From: Galerina marginata
Taxonomy: Eukaryota > Basidiomycota > Agaricomycetes > Agaricales > Galerinaceae
Length of the DNA: 64,000 nucleotides
Assembly (NCBI GenBank): GCA_023014335.1
Contig: JAECYW010000005.1
Location: 3,224,001 to 3,288,000 of the forward strand
Direction of reading: 5' to 3'
Shown here: in pieces, positions 10,230 to 21,820 of the stretch
How the letters are laid out: each line of letters begins with the position of its first letter
How positions within the stretch are numbered: the stretch's first letter is position 1
Program-made: the position numbers and the translations under genes
Notes under the pieces: generated by a model
Told to the model about the DNA's origin: nothing
Seen by the model: the letters and a program-made list of their open reading frames with translations, nothing else
The model's database searches: none

Positions 10230-11600
10230 CACGAGTCACGTGTAGTCAATTGATTGCGCAGTGGGTTTTTGATCTCTGATCATCGACTTCGTTCTCACCA
10301 TTTTCCCCCCAACGCATCTCGAAAACGATAGCCTGCTATGATGACGGAGACACATACACCAAGAGCAAAGCACAGGTACTCTCAAGTGGAAACCACCCAG
10401 CATTTCCACTGCCTTTGAATCGGAGTCGCCTATTGCTTCTACCTTGGTTAACCATAGACGCATAGACCTTGATCATCCCGAGTCTTCTGGCAGGCTTCGA
10501 ATTTGCATCGTCGATGCCTCTTTTTCTTCGACTAGGACTTCGTATTTTGGAACGATCTCCCTCGTATATTGCTCTGGCCCCTCCTTTGGAAGTATTTTTT
10601 ATTGTCTGGTTGTTGACTTCGCCGGTAAGATAGAGCAAGGGATAGATCTCAGGTATTTAACAAACCCATCCACCCGATCTTCCAGTTCTGACCCCCTTAT
10701 TTCTCCAGCCCTGGTCTTGATACTTCCTATGGATGGCTGTCGTTTACTGCACCATCCGTTGACATCATCCCCCCCAATTTCTGCGCCTCAAAAAAACCCT
10801 GCATCCTTATCGCCGCACAAAGATCATGACGATGTTGCGAGTTGGGTCGTTTATTGCTGGCATTTTGGGAACTGCAATTACTCTCGACTCTACGGTATCG
10901 CGCCTGAGCTTTGCGCGGCTGCAAGTCTGGATACCTGAAGTGTATTGCACCTTGTCCACTAAATCCTTGACAATCGCAGTTCTCGTCGCCTCCCACTTAA
11001 TCGACCTCATATATGGTTCCGATCCGAAGATAAAGGTAAGCTGACGAGCCCAGCATTTCTAACCGATCCTTACCAACAAGGACAGATCCTCCAGAGTAGG
11101 ACGTAAGTCTCTATGCAGTTAACTTGATCAACGCTCTATTTTTCCTGTTGCTAACGTTCTTTCATGTCTTTAGAGTCTGAACGACGCCTCTCACGAACTC
11201 GCGCACCCTTCAGCTATTTCCGATTTTTTTCCCCCTTTCTATCCCCCCGCGATCGCGCTCGAACCGCTGATTCTGTCGTCTTATCTGTCTGGGTTTCCAA
11301 GCTGGCATACTCAGATCTCGGATTCAGTGCTCTATTTTCGAAGGCTCCTGCCGTATTCTGATCAATCTTGTCAATAAAGCCCAGCCAAAAATCGACTCTG
11401 ACTCTCAATTATGTTCATGTCATAAAATCTAACACTGCGGCGCAGCTCGTTCATCATCTATCTCGGACCCAGCATCCCAGTTGTCAGCTCGTATCGTCTT
11501 TCCTGGCTGAATCTCCATCACACAATCTCAGAAATAGGAGCTGGAGCCGTGTATCTACATAGGCAACCGTTCTATTCTGGTCATACAGGAATGATTGAAG
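10230..11600 (+). repeat. Blocks b-d, module 2, first copy
   Basis: Has the CACGTG box (10237-10242), the TATTTAAC box (10654-10661), block c with its most open reading frame (see the separate entry) and block d ending at the CCGTTCTATTCTGG word near 11580. A second, different copy of c-d follows at once (11.8-13.2 kb). Confidence 0.6.
10826..11387 (+). CDS. Candidate block c gene (hypothetical, small)
   Basis: A first exon 10826-11036 reads MTMLRVGSFIAGILGTAITL, then a hydrophobic stretch (SLTIAVLVASHLIDLIYG), and ends in DPKIK at a GTAAGC donor. A short exon (about 11082-11103, DRSSRVG) and a third exon from about 11173 (LNDASHELAHP ... SWHTQISDSVLYFRRLLPYS) end at a TAA at 11385-11387. 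The phase between exons 2 and 3 is ambiguous by one base. Homologous but stop-containing stretches occur at 4.0-4.7, 11.9-12.6, 34.3-34.9 and 45.8-46.4 kb. The last shares the CWHTQISELE end, which suggests former coding function. Family unknown; it may be the least damaged member of a decaying family. Confidence 0.3.
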
Positions 11601-11809
11601 AGATGCAGCCAAAATTCGCGAGCCTGCGTCGTATTTCGTGTCCTCTCCAGCTTCGCTACTGATAACTTTCTGGCTCCCAGCATCTGTCGCACACCCTCTG
11701 GTTTCCCCGTTTATTCCATTTATCCATCATGGTTGGGATTGCTCCGCGAGTTTTCCGCGACGCTAACACTTCACGGAATCACGGCGACCTTGCGATGTTG
11801 GACCGTCTT

Positions 11810-13200
11810 ATCCCTCTAGCCCTGCTCTGGCCACTCTCCTACAGTTTACCTTACCGTGGTTTATCCTTTGCCAGCGATTGATATCTTTGCTCCCCAAAGG
11901 TTCTTTTCTCGAGATTCAAGAAGGCTCGTATCCACCACGCCGCGCAGGGATTGCAGTACGAGTTGGGTCAATTGCCGATTCTTTGAGACCTGCAGGCGCC
12001 CAACTCTTGAGAAGTATATGTCCTCTTGTGTGGCTGTGGTCCTGGATATTTGATCAGTGATCATGAAACTCGAACCTCACGCCACGTCTTGTTGCTCGCG
12101 TCTTATCCGCGGACTCACTAGCAATCGCAGCTTTCGTCGACTCCAATCTCCTCCCACTCAATCGGCCCCGTACTCGATGCACAGATCGAAGATGGAGGTC
12201 ACAGGCTGGTAGCAACAGTTGCATTGCTACTCGATCCCCAAAGAACCTGCTGTGACCCAACAAGGAGGGATCTTTTGGGGCACTGGGACGTAAGTCTATA
12301 CAATTGACCTAGCCGGTGCTTTACTTTCCAGTTGCTAATTCTCTTTTCGTTCTAGAATCCAGATGACGACTTTCACAAAGTCGCACACCCTGCGTTATCG
12401 CTGACATCCTTCCTCGTTCTATCCTGCTTGATCATGTACAATTCTCGAACTGCTGATTCCGTCGTCCTTTCTGGCTGAGTTTCGATGGTGGCATACTCAG
12501 ATCTCGGAGTTGGGGCCCAATTTTCGAAGGCTACAACCGTATTCTGATCTGATCTGTTCCGATGCTTCGGCGAAACCTAGCCAAAAATCGACTGAACTGC
12601 CTCAGCTCCAAAACGGCTAAGCTTTAAAATTCTTCGTATGAGCAACCTTACGCGGTGATGCGGTGCGTTCCTCATATATTGCTCTATCCTGCTTTCGAGT
12701 TAGTAGATCAAATTGTTCTTCCTGGCTAGATCTCCGAGTCCCTTGTGCACACTCAGAATAGGAGCTGGAGCCGTGTATATATTTACATATGCAGCCGTTC
12801 TATTCTGGTACGCCCGTACTTCTCAAAGATCCAGCATTAACTCAAACCTCCCAAAATGATCAACAACTTTGCATGATTCCAAATCCTTCTGACATCGTTA
12901 CCGATCACGTCCACGGTCGATGTTTCTTCCGCGATGCGTGGACTTGGATACTAGCTCATATTTTCTCCCCTGGTTAGATTTCACGTCCAAATCCTCAGAC
13001 AAAGCAAGCAAATCTATGCATTATTTTTACCCGCCACCTATCCTTATGTGATAAAAAAACCCGACTCGAGGTTCATTCTTCTTTCCTCAATAAAAACTCT
13101 CCGGGTTATCTGAACCAAACTTATGTACCATGCGAGCAATCAACTACTTTCATGAGGGTATTTTTGTAGCGGCTAATTATAATTATAAGACGGCAGTGGT
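11810..13200 (+). repeat. Second copy of blocks c-d in module 2, recent duplicate of module 1
   Basis: Bases about 11810-13150 match about 3900-5290 almost base for base, with small indels, for example in the AGTTTCGATGGTGGCATACTC and AGTCCCTTGTGCACACTC regions. This is more similar than any other pair of modules, so it points to a recent segmental copy or conversion. Frames are broken by stops. Confidence 0.75.
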
Positions 13201-13289
13201 CAACCCACGGCGGGCAATCAACTATCACTGTAGAGTACATGAATGGGAATCCCCTGCATCACGGGCACTGTTAATCGCAACTCCAGCGT

Positions 13290-13430
13290 CGCCTCACTTG
13301 ATCGCATATCGTTTCCATGTCTCTCACCCTCCACATACTTTCTCCAATGTCTCTTCAATGCCGGCGTTGCTCCCACATCCGAGTCATGGCTTTTTGTGCC
13401 AGACCGCCCTGCTCCCGCCCGCATTTCGTC
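13290..13430 (+). pseudogene. Truncated first-exon relic of the membrane gene family
   Basis: The words ATGTCTCTCACCCTCC and CTTCAATGCCGGCGTTGCTC parallel the start of the complete copies (signal peptide up to NADAAP) about 480 bp upstream of intact copy B. No further exon follows. Similar relics sit upstream of copy C (about 29200-29280) and at 20.55-20.98 kb. Confidence 0.5.
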
Positions 13431-13781
13431 CTCTGTCCGGACACTAGATTGTATTAGGACATTGGCTGAAGTCGTGTACACAGCTTTAGTAGCGGCACAA
13501 TCAATATTGAATCGCTCTACCATCTTAAATCAAAATGGTCGTTTCGAAGCGGCCACTGCATCAACTTTGAATCCAACTACTACGTGGCCATGAAATGGAA
13601 GGTACCACTGTTACACGCGTTAGCGACCAGCAATCTAAGACATGAATCCAGTGTATTTTAGCATCCTCTACGGGCAGGATGGTTATGGCAACCCACTTTA
13701 TCATGATTCGCACACAGCCAGAAATCCAAAGAATAGGTTATATGCACGTCCATCCCGCACCTCACTTGATTCGTCGCCACG

Positions 13782-15538
13782 ATGTTGCTCATCGTAATCA
13801 CCCTTTACCTGTTCCAAGGTTTCTTCAATGCGGACGCTGCTCCCCTCTCCACAATCTTCCCTCGACAAACCAGTACTGATCTCGGTGCTCCTCAAGAATG
13901 CATTTGCCCAAACACCCGCTCGCAATGGGACATTATCTGGAGTTGTCTAGCAACGATATTTCTGTGTACCTGGGTGTCGGTCCACCCAAACATCCCAGCC
14001 CCAGGGGAACCTTGGTGGAAGAAAATGTTGAGGCGGATGGAGTTGATGTTCTGGTCCGTTATTGGGCCAGAACTTATATTATTTTGGGCGGGAAGGCAGT
14101 GGGAAGCAGCTCGAGAATTATCCACAAAATACAAGGGTGGGTACGATTGCACTATCTGATATCATGCCCTTCTCATATGTGTATATTCAGATCATGGATG
14201 GACAATGAGCCATGGTTACTTCATTCAGATGGGAGGATTCATGTTGTACGACAACAACAAGCCCATTGGCGTACTCGGCCCCGATGAACTGGACAGACTC
14301 ATCAAGGAAGAAAAGGTAGCAATGCCGCAAACTACGGAGCAGGAAATTCAAGACCGAAGCAAAAGTGATGGTCTCTCAAAGGCACTTGTTGTCATCCAAA
14401 CGACGTGGTTTATTGGTCAATGTATTGCACGGAGGCTCCAGGGCCTAATTATTACCGAGCTGGAGCTCGCAACACTCGCGTTTGCTGCTGTCAATGGTGT
14501 CATGTATATGTTTTGGTGGTTCAAACCCTTCGACGTTCAAACCACTGTCCGGGTCGACCTCTTGCTTCCTAGCCCCCAAAGGCCCGATGTTCTGGCTGAG
14601 CCTGAAGTTGTCCAGGTTGATGGTTTGTGAATTTTTTTTCACTACATTGCTCAACTTATGGCATATTTTTAAGTAGTAATCAAGCAAACAGATGTCTCAC
14701 ACAGCCCACAACAATTTCTGCCCAGTGAGCTTGAACTCATCCCGATACCAGGCAGCATCAGTGAAATTGGACAGGATGACAGGACCACGGGTAAGCCACA
14801 CCGTTGACTATAAAATCATACCCAGTTAATTTGTCGTTGGTTATAACTATATTAGGTATTGAAAATGAGCGTGAAAACTTGATCACATCTTTGTTAGCAA
14901 GCTTGAGACCGTACCAGAGCGTAGAAGACTCCGAGTCTCAAGACATATATTCTTCGGCATGGTGGCTCATATCTGGAATTTTGTTTCGTTGGCCAGGGAC
15001 TTTGGTGGGCACTGTGGTGACGAGCATTGGAGATATTGTGGCTGGCGACGAAATTGACAAGTATGCAATGGCTGTTCCAATGTGTTACGCCTGGTCTTAC
15101 GGTGGCCAAGACAAAGAAACATATGCAGGCTTCATTGTGGATTTTTCCCTTCCACTTGTTGGTATTCTCTTCGGTGTCATTCATTGTACAGGCTGGGGTT
15201 TCTTCTTCCCTTCACTCATTGAAACCAACACCTGGCGCGTCTCTTCAGCAATTATCACAGGTATACCGGGGATCGTCCTGGTGACTATAATTTATATTTA
15301 TGTTCGGGATGTTTTTGGAGACATTTTTTTTGTCCCCAAATTCTTGGAGAATAATTTCCTAGTCCAACAGATTCTAGGTTTCCTTGAATACCTCTTTTTA
15401 TCTGTTACGATTGGGGTATTGCTGTTCTATATCTTGGCACGACTGGCCCTGTTGGTGGTGGCTCTTACTACGCTTCGGGACCTCCCTCCAGAAGCATTGG
15501 AGACGGTAAAATGGACATTATTTTTGCCTCACATCTGA
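13782..15538 (+). CDS. Multi-pass membrane protein, family e, copy B
   Basis: Exons 13782-14136, 14191-14622, 14677-14790 and 14856-15538 give a 527-residue frame. Layout as in copy A: signal peptide (MLLIVITLYLFQGFFNADAA), WDIIWSCLATIFLCTWVSVH, the GYFIQMGGFMLYD motif, two helices in exon 2, then four or five helices in exon 4 ending VKWTLFLPHI. Intron 1 (54 bp) contains an in-frame stop, so it must be spliced. All introns are GT-AG. Exon 3 codes for a short hydrophilic loop rich in Pro and Ser. The strong conservation of frame against copies A, C and D, with much divergence in loop residues, suggests selected paralogues rather than pseudogenes. Function not known. Confidence 0.75.
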
Positions 15539-16200
15539 GCGGGAAAGCTCACACAGAGGCCGATTCTGTGCCACATCATCAGCCAGAGCCAGAAAGCGGA
15601 CTGAATCCAAGGTGAATCCCATAGAATTATTACATGCCGTGAAGCTAACCCATTTTTCGATCTGTCAGGATGGCGTACCGAGCGGTGGCTCAACTGGATA
15701 CGGTTTTTTCTAAATCACGTTTCATAGTTCTGTATTTTTTTCCTTTTTTGTAGCGGATTGCACCACATCTTTCCCCGCCACGCGCCTTTGACTTGAAAGA
15801 TATACTCATATAGTAGTATATTTAATTCCTCTGGCTTATGTACCAAACCCTAAATCCCTGCACGCGTCTTAGTTAGTATTTCGGATAGTTCGGACACAGA
15901 TCTTCAAATGTATTTATATGCTCATAGACCGACGTTTAACTCATCTCTTCTAAGCCTACTTAATCCAGTTCGTGGTCCACAGTGCTGAAACGCCTGGCAT
16001 TTCATTTGTTTTCTGAAAGAGTGAAAAAAAAAAAACCACAGGGCGAGTCCCAGGCTCGAGTTCAAGTTCTCTATCTATTTCGGCGAACTTGCAAGAGGGA
16101 ATAAAAGTCCAACTAGATCTAGAATTTGTCACTAATCAAACAGTCCGCTCGAATGACGGGTCCGAGGTAAGGGGATGAGGAAGGTGGTTGCGCAAGCGAG
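15539..16200. repeat. Conserved 3' flank of copy B
   Basis: Matches the flanks of copies A, C and D up to the GAACAGACCGCTCGAATG / CAGTCCGCTCGAATG word. It also contains an A-run at about 16026-16036. Confidence 0.5.
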
Positions 16201-18160
16201 GTCGAGGTCTTTTGGTATGTGGGAACTGGGGAGACATGCAGGTGCGAACAGACCTCGAATAGATATGAATTTTGTTGTTCTGAAGCTGAGCGCTGAGAGC
16301 TTATGTTACCCCCGCCTCGAACGCTTGACTCTCACTGGCAGGCTCATCCGCTCCTTGGACGTCAACTGCCGTCTTCGTTGATACAGTTGATGTTCGATAC
16401 GACAAATCAAGAAACTGATAGTTCGTACCTATCAGTTTCGTATCTTTAGTTGCAGTGGCGGTGGAATAAAGCTTGATTCTGAATCTGTTGACGAGATTTG
16501 TTTATGGGGTCAGAGTCAACGGCTGGTGAGTAGAGGATGAGTTATGCACTTACTCGTGCTGAGAATGTAAAATAAATATCGATACCGATTACCTCCAAGC
16601 CGCTTCCAGACTAACAGAGTCCTTTCCTCGAAAGGCCTCAAGAGCGCCTACGCGCCTAGAGATATTTCAAACCGATTCGCCTTAACAACTCGGGCGACAA
16701 CAATTTGGTTGTTTCTGTCCTTGAAATTTGGGAGTGTTCCTGCTTTCGCACTTTGCACTGCCGTATCACTAGCTTTCTTCCTCGAGCTCCCGTTCTGATA
16801 GAAGGATAGGAATTGAACGTGTCTGAGCCATGCGCGCTGAGCGCTGAGCTTTCGAGTGTCTCAAATCATCCCGTGGCTGGGTGTCTGTATAACTCGGACG
16901 ATCGCCGTCGTCACCTGGAGGCTGGAGCGGGGGTCGGGGCGAACAGCTCGTTGAAGATGGTCGTGGATGTGGGTGTTGGTGTAATTTAAGTTATGCCGAT
17001 GATTGCTTACGGCGGGATGGAAGATGGGGTTGTTTGGTATATTTGAATTGAGAAACTCGTTGGAGCGAACTGTATTCGAATAGATAAGAAATTGATTCGT
17101 TCTGAAGACCAGAACTTATGTTACCCGTGTCTGTATGATTCGGACGATCGCGGTTATCGTCTGTAGCGGGGGTCGGGAACGGAGAGCTCATTGAGGGTGC
17201 GGGTGTGATTCGAGTTCTGCCAACGATAATTGACAATGAGGGCAAAGTTATTTGTTTTAATGGAACTGGGAAACCCGCTGGAGCGAACTGTATTCGAATA
17301 GATAAGAATTTAGCCTTTCAGAAGCTGAGACATTATATTACCCGCACCTCGAACACTTGGCTTGTAGGAGCATCGACTTCTCGGATCTTATCTGCGGTCT
17401 ACGAGTCCAGAGGTGCTGAAGCAGGAAAAGGAGCGATGAGTTGGATCGATGTTTGATACGAAAGATCAGGAACCTGAAAGGTTCGTACCTACAGGTTTCG
17501 GTTCTATCTGTGTTCTATTCTCAGCTTTATGTTGGGCAGGTGAGGACGTACAGCGTCAGGCCACGGTAGTTGAGCTTCTACATGCAGAGGAAGTCGATAT
17601 GTATTCGTTGAGACCTCGGATCGTTGATGGAATCTAAATATGCGGTCAGTAGCTGAAGGGTGAGGATGTGTTGTGTACTCGTTCGTGCTGAGAATGTGAC
17701 ATCGAATACCTCCAAGCTGCCTCAGCCTAACAGATTTTTTTCATCGAAAAGCGTCTACGCCTGTCAATTAAAACCAATTCGCCTTGACGACTCGGACGAC
17801 GACGATTTGATTGATTCTGTCAATAGCACAGATCCGGCTTTCGCACTGCACCGTCTTCTTCTAGGCCGAGCACTTCAGATAGTAACAAGTCAGCTCATAA
17901 GCCTTCGAATCTCTCAACTCACAAGAAACCGTAAGAACGGAAAGATCATCAGGATTTGACGACTGCCACGTCGTCGCAATCACTGTTGTTGATGACGTCG
18001 TGTTGATGAGCTAACAGGCCCGGAGATGATGAGATGCTGGATTTGCGTGATGCTGAAATCGTAAAGCTTCGACTTCAGGAAAGAACAGAATCCGTCAATA
18101 AAAATTAGAAATAACGAAAAGTTCAATTGACGATATACGTTTCTTGCAATACCAGAGGTG
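16200..18160. repeat. Gene-poor spacer with an internal three-copy repeat
   Basis: A segment of about 110 bp with the words GGAGCGAACTGTATTCGAAT and TTATGTTACCC occurs at about 16215-16325 (diverged), 17040-17150 and 17255-17365. A second pair, about 16385-16455 and 17445-17515, shares GATGTTYGATACGA. This looks like a diverged direct duplication with a spacing of about 1.05 kb. No gene is supported; short plus-strand frames at 17205-17960 have no conserved partner. Confidence 0.5.
16411..16439. repeat. Perfect 11-bp hairpin
   Basis: GAAACTGATAG (16411-16421) and CTATCAGTTTC (16429-16439) are perfect inverted repeats around a 7-base loop. The homologous site at about 17460-17500 has lost most of the pairing. 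Confidence 0.6.
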
Positions 18161-18168
18161 CTTCAAGG

Positions 18169-18828
18169 GGTTGACCGATCAATAAGCTGGGTGTTTATCT
18201 GCCCGGCAAGCTCCGGGCAGATAACTTGATGACGGAAGTCAAGAAAGCGTTGCCAATTCCGGCCTCAAATATTGACTTAAAATTGTGAAACTCTACTATT
18301 GGGCAATTAGTACACTATTTAACACTTCTGTCTCTTCAGATTTTTGTAATTGTCGCTAATGGAGCACATCTCACTTTTGCGCACACAAAAGTTATCTGCC
18401 ATGGCAGGTAAACTCACGTGACAGTCTTCCCGCGCATCTGAGACTCTTGCTCCTGCTGGATTGGCTTTTGTGCACTCGATAGCATCTTAAATAAATTACA
18501 GAAATGGCTGAAAAAATTCCCAACGATTTAAAGTAGTAACAAAAACAATCAGGTAAAATTTTGTGGCTTTATATTAGTTATTGAGGTCAATATTCGGTAA
18601 TCAAGACCCGAAAGTCACTCAAAAACGACCTATGTGCGCGCAGAATGCGCGCTCGGCATTTTTTGATGCTTTGCAGTCAGCAGAAGTGAAGTTTTAGGCT
18701 TATTTTAGCTTGGAAAAATCCCACAAAGTAGCAGAGTCATCGAGTGAATTTCCCCCTTTTTCCTCCTTTTCTTAATTCTTTTTCTTACTTCTGGCCGTGA
18801 AAATACCCAGAGTATTGATTGGAGAACC
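18169..18828. mobile_element. 660-bp hAT-like MITE, first tandem copy
   Basis: The ends form imperfect inverted repeats: GGTTGACCGATCAATAAG at the left, and GGTTCTCCAATCAATACT read inward from the right. The pair of elements is bracketed by CTTCAAGG (18161-18168 and 19495-19502), an 8-bp target duplication as in hAT elements. Inside is a perfect 12-bp hairpin (18195-18206 with 18213-18224), and the word TTATCTGCC recurs in both orientations, as expected of subterminal binding sites. No coding capacity. Confidence 0.8.
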
Positions 18829-18834
18829 TCAAGG

Positions 18835-19494
18835 GGTTGACCGATCAATAAGCTGGGTGTTTATCTGCCCGGCAAGCTCCGGGCAGATAACTTGATGACG
18901 GAAGTCAAGAAAGCGTTGCCAATTCCGGCCTCAAATATTGACTTAAAATTGTGAAACTCTACTATTGGGCAATTAGTACACTATTTAACACTTCTGTCTC
19001 TTCAGATTTTTGTAATTGTCGCTAATGGAGCACATCTCACTTTTGCGCACACAAAAGTTATCTGCCATGGCAGGTAAACTCACGTGACAGTCTTCCCGCG
19101 CATCTGAGACTCTTGCTCCTGCTGGATTGGCTTTTGTGCACTCGATAGCATCTTAAATAAATTACAGAAATGGCTGAAAAAATTCCCAACGATTTAAAGT
19201 AGTAACAAAAACAATCAGGTAAAATTTTGTGGCTTTATATTAGTTATTGAGGTCAATATTCGGTAATCAAGACCCGAAAGTCACTCAAAAACGACCTATG
19301 TGCGCGCAGAATGCGCGCTCGGCATTTTTTGATGCTTTGCAGTCAGCAGAAGTGAAGTTTTAGGCTTATTTTAGCTTGGAAAAATCCCACAAAGTAGCAG
19401 AGTCATCGAGTGAATTTCCCCCTTTTTCCTCCTTTTCTTAATTCTTTTTCTTACTTCTGGCCGTGAAAATACCCAGAGTATTGATTGGAGAACC
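18835..19494. mobile_element. 660-bp hAT-like MITE, second tandem copy
   Basis: Direct repeat of 18169-18828 at a fixed 666-bp offset. I saw no difference when reading the two copies in parallel. The copies are separated by TCAAGG, a shortened form of the CTTCAAGG flank. The tandem arrangement could come from unequal exchange or aberrant transposition, or it could be an assembly duplication. Confidence 0.8.
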
Positions 19495-19629
19495 CTTCAA
19501 GGCGCTTGAACCTCTCGGACGATTTCTAAGAACAATTAAAGATCGTCACTTAAGCCGACTTGGCACGCTAAACCCAGATGCCAAGCTGACCAAACGGTGC
19601 ATGTGGGAAATTTGACCCGATCTGTACAA

Positions 19630-20500
19630 CAGCGTGGACGATGAGATCAGTGTCCTTCCTTTCCTCCTCACCACCACCTGCAGTCTCGGACTGCCGCCAT
19701 TACGGACTTTTCTGGATCTCTCTGCTCAAGTCGGTACTTGCAGCGGCGCCACCATTACGATTCCGAACGTTCCTGGCTGTCTCTGCTCGAGTGCCGACAA
19801 CGGGTTCGGCTGTCCTTTTTTCGCCATCGCTCTAGCTTCCCGTGGGCAAACGGCGAGCTAGACCTCCTTTCCGCCTTCTAGCCTCCTTCCAGCCGCATAA
19901 CCCACATCCTGGACCTCAACGACCTCCATCTGGCGCAGCATGCAGTTCGACCCCCCAAAACCGCGGTTCACCCGCCCCCAACAGCGCCCCAGCTCCTCCA
20001 GCTCGACGCTCTTGCATAGCAGCGGCAGTCCGCTCGGCTTCGCCAGCCCCACGAGCCCGTTCTCCTAGCCATCCCGCTCGCGAGACGTCTCTCCAGGCCA
20101 AGCCCCGCCCCGCGCCATGCCCTAGCCAACGCAAACGAGACTCCCAGGCAACAACACCACGGTCAGGCGACAGGAGACAGCAGCGCATCGCTAAGCGTGA
20201 AATACGTCCCGAGCAAGTTTTCGAACCCGCTACTCTACTCGCCTGCCGGGCCTAGACGGCGCATGACCCGCGGCGGCGCGGCGAGGTTGAAAGACCCATT
20301 GAATCTTGAATCCCGGTGCGGGGATGGTGCCCAAGATGGGCGGCGGCATGGATGCGTTCCGGAGCGGCGAAGCAAGGATGGGGGCGGCTGCGGATGAGGA
20401 CGATCACGATGACGCGATCCAGCGAAAAAATTGACTCGAACTTGCCTCGTATTTCCGTCTTTACTCCTGATAATTCTCTGAGTCCCAGATATATCATACA
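19630..20500 (+). pseudogene. Block a, module 3: inverted, broken copy
   Basis: This block matches the other block a copies only as the reverse complement, so here the gene remnant points rightwards. It includes the MQFDPPKPRFTRPQ start region at about 19939 with the Ser-rich run (SSSSSTLLHSSGSPLGFASP), which meets a stop at about 20070, and the later Gly/Asp-rich region to about 20460. It is the clearest example of the family's N-terminal region but is not a functional gene. Confidence 0.5.
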
Positions 20501-20539
20501 CCCACCAGCATAGGCGCCCTTAATTGTAAGTCTAGCTTC

Positions 20540-20990
20540 TACCTCACTTGATCTCCATCACTTCCATGTCTCTCATCTTGCTCACCCTTTACTTTCCTTA
20601 GTGCTGGCGCAGCTCCTACCTCCGAGGCCGCGGTCTTTCCGCGCCAGACCAGAACCGCCTTTGCCTTTCCTCAAGTATTCATACGTAAGGATGCTCGACT
20701 GTGATGGGGAATCTGCAGCTGCGTAACTACCATATTCGTCTGCAGGTGGGTGCTATTCATCCTACATATCCCATAGCTGGGCAAACGGTAATGCAAAAAA
20801 GCGCTTTGGCCCTTGAAATTATCAATGACGTTCTGGTCTATTGTATTATACCCCAGAACTTGATATATTTAGGCGGCGAGGCAGTCATAGGGAGCCCGAA
20901 GGATGTACAACAATTTATACATCCTTTTATATGTAAATATGTACGTTCAGACTACGGGTGGACAAAAAGCCGTAGGTGTCAATGAAAATT
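20540..20990 (+). pseudogene. Heavily decayed relic of the membrane gene family
   Basis: Patches resemble the family start (CTCATCTTGCTCACCCTTTA, then CGCGCCAGACC for the PRQT site), the ARQW region (GGCGGCGAGGCAGT) and the start of exon 2 (GACTACGGGTGGACAA for YGWT). Spacing is shortened and the frame is lost. Confidence 0.5.
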
Positions 20991-21820
20991 TAAAAGTAAG
21001 AAATACAAGATATGAAACACAATGAATAAAGGAGACCATACATTTAAAATGGGACGGGAACTCAGCAGGAACAACTTGACGAGGGTGAAGCGGAGTTAAG
21101 GGACCCAGCCAATGAGAACGAGGGATGAAGGAAGCCGCTTGATCCCATCATCAGGCCTACCCTCTTTCGGCACCAAAACAAACAAACCTCTGAGCGTGAA
21201 CGCGAGCCGAACTGCTCTATCGATTTGAATTTAGCTGGAATGCTAACGTCTTTACACGTAACGCGTGGCTAGAACGTTGAGCAGTGTGGTTCTTCCAGCA
21301 CTCAAACGCGTACGAGAAAGGGCTGTGGCAGAGGGAGATTCTCGTCGGAGGCCATGGCGTCTCATCCGACTCATGGCTAGACTGCTCGACTGGTCAATCT
21401 GGGCTTCGAACTTCGAAGTTCAGGTCATTCAGGCGTCAAGCACTACTTGAACTTGACGAGAAAGACTGCAGTGTCGGCGGCCAGCGCTGCGTTGAATCCC
21501 GCGAAACCAAAACAAGAACTGCGATGAAGGATCCTCCAAAGCTAAAATTCAAACGCGACGACGAGACAGAAATTCTGCAAGCTGAATTACTTATTACAAT
21601 AGAAGAGATGAAGGATAGGAGAAAAAGGAAGTCGATGTAAGCTTGCCTTAAAGATTGGAGTAGTCGAATTCGTACGACAACTCCGAAAGGCGATGGACGT
21701 CAATGAAAGACGGGTAAGGTTAGGCGCCGAAATTGCCACAGATTTGGTTGGCAAGGATGATGCTCTCAGCGTTCAGATTCAGGGCTGTGAGCTCCTGGAG
21801 TAGCAGACTTTGTTGAGAAC
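20990..21820. other. Spacer with a partner at 1.7-2.0 kb
   Basis: Bases about 21395-21620 match about 1730-1960. A plus-strand frame (21284-21640) ends in a Lys/Glu-rich helix (LLITIEEMKDRRKRKSM), but the partner copy has stops. No gene is called. Confidence 0.35.

Noticed and set aside
18163..19494. Possible CRISPR-like or satellite repeat
   Set aside because: Only two long direct copies with inverted terminal repeats and an 8-bp flank, so they are transposons; a CRISPR array is not expected in a fungus.
19842..20255. Pro/Arg-rich plus-strand frame of 137 codons
   Set aside because: A GC-rich shadow of the inverted block a copy, with no conserved partner in the same frame.
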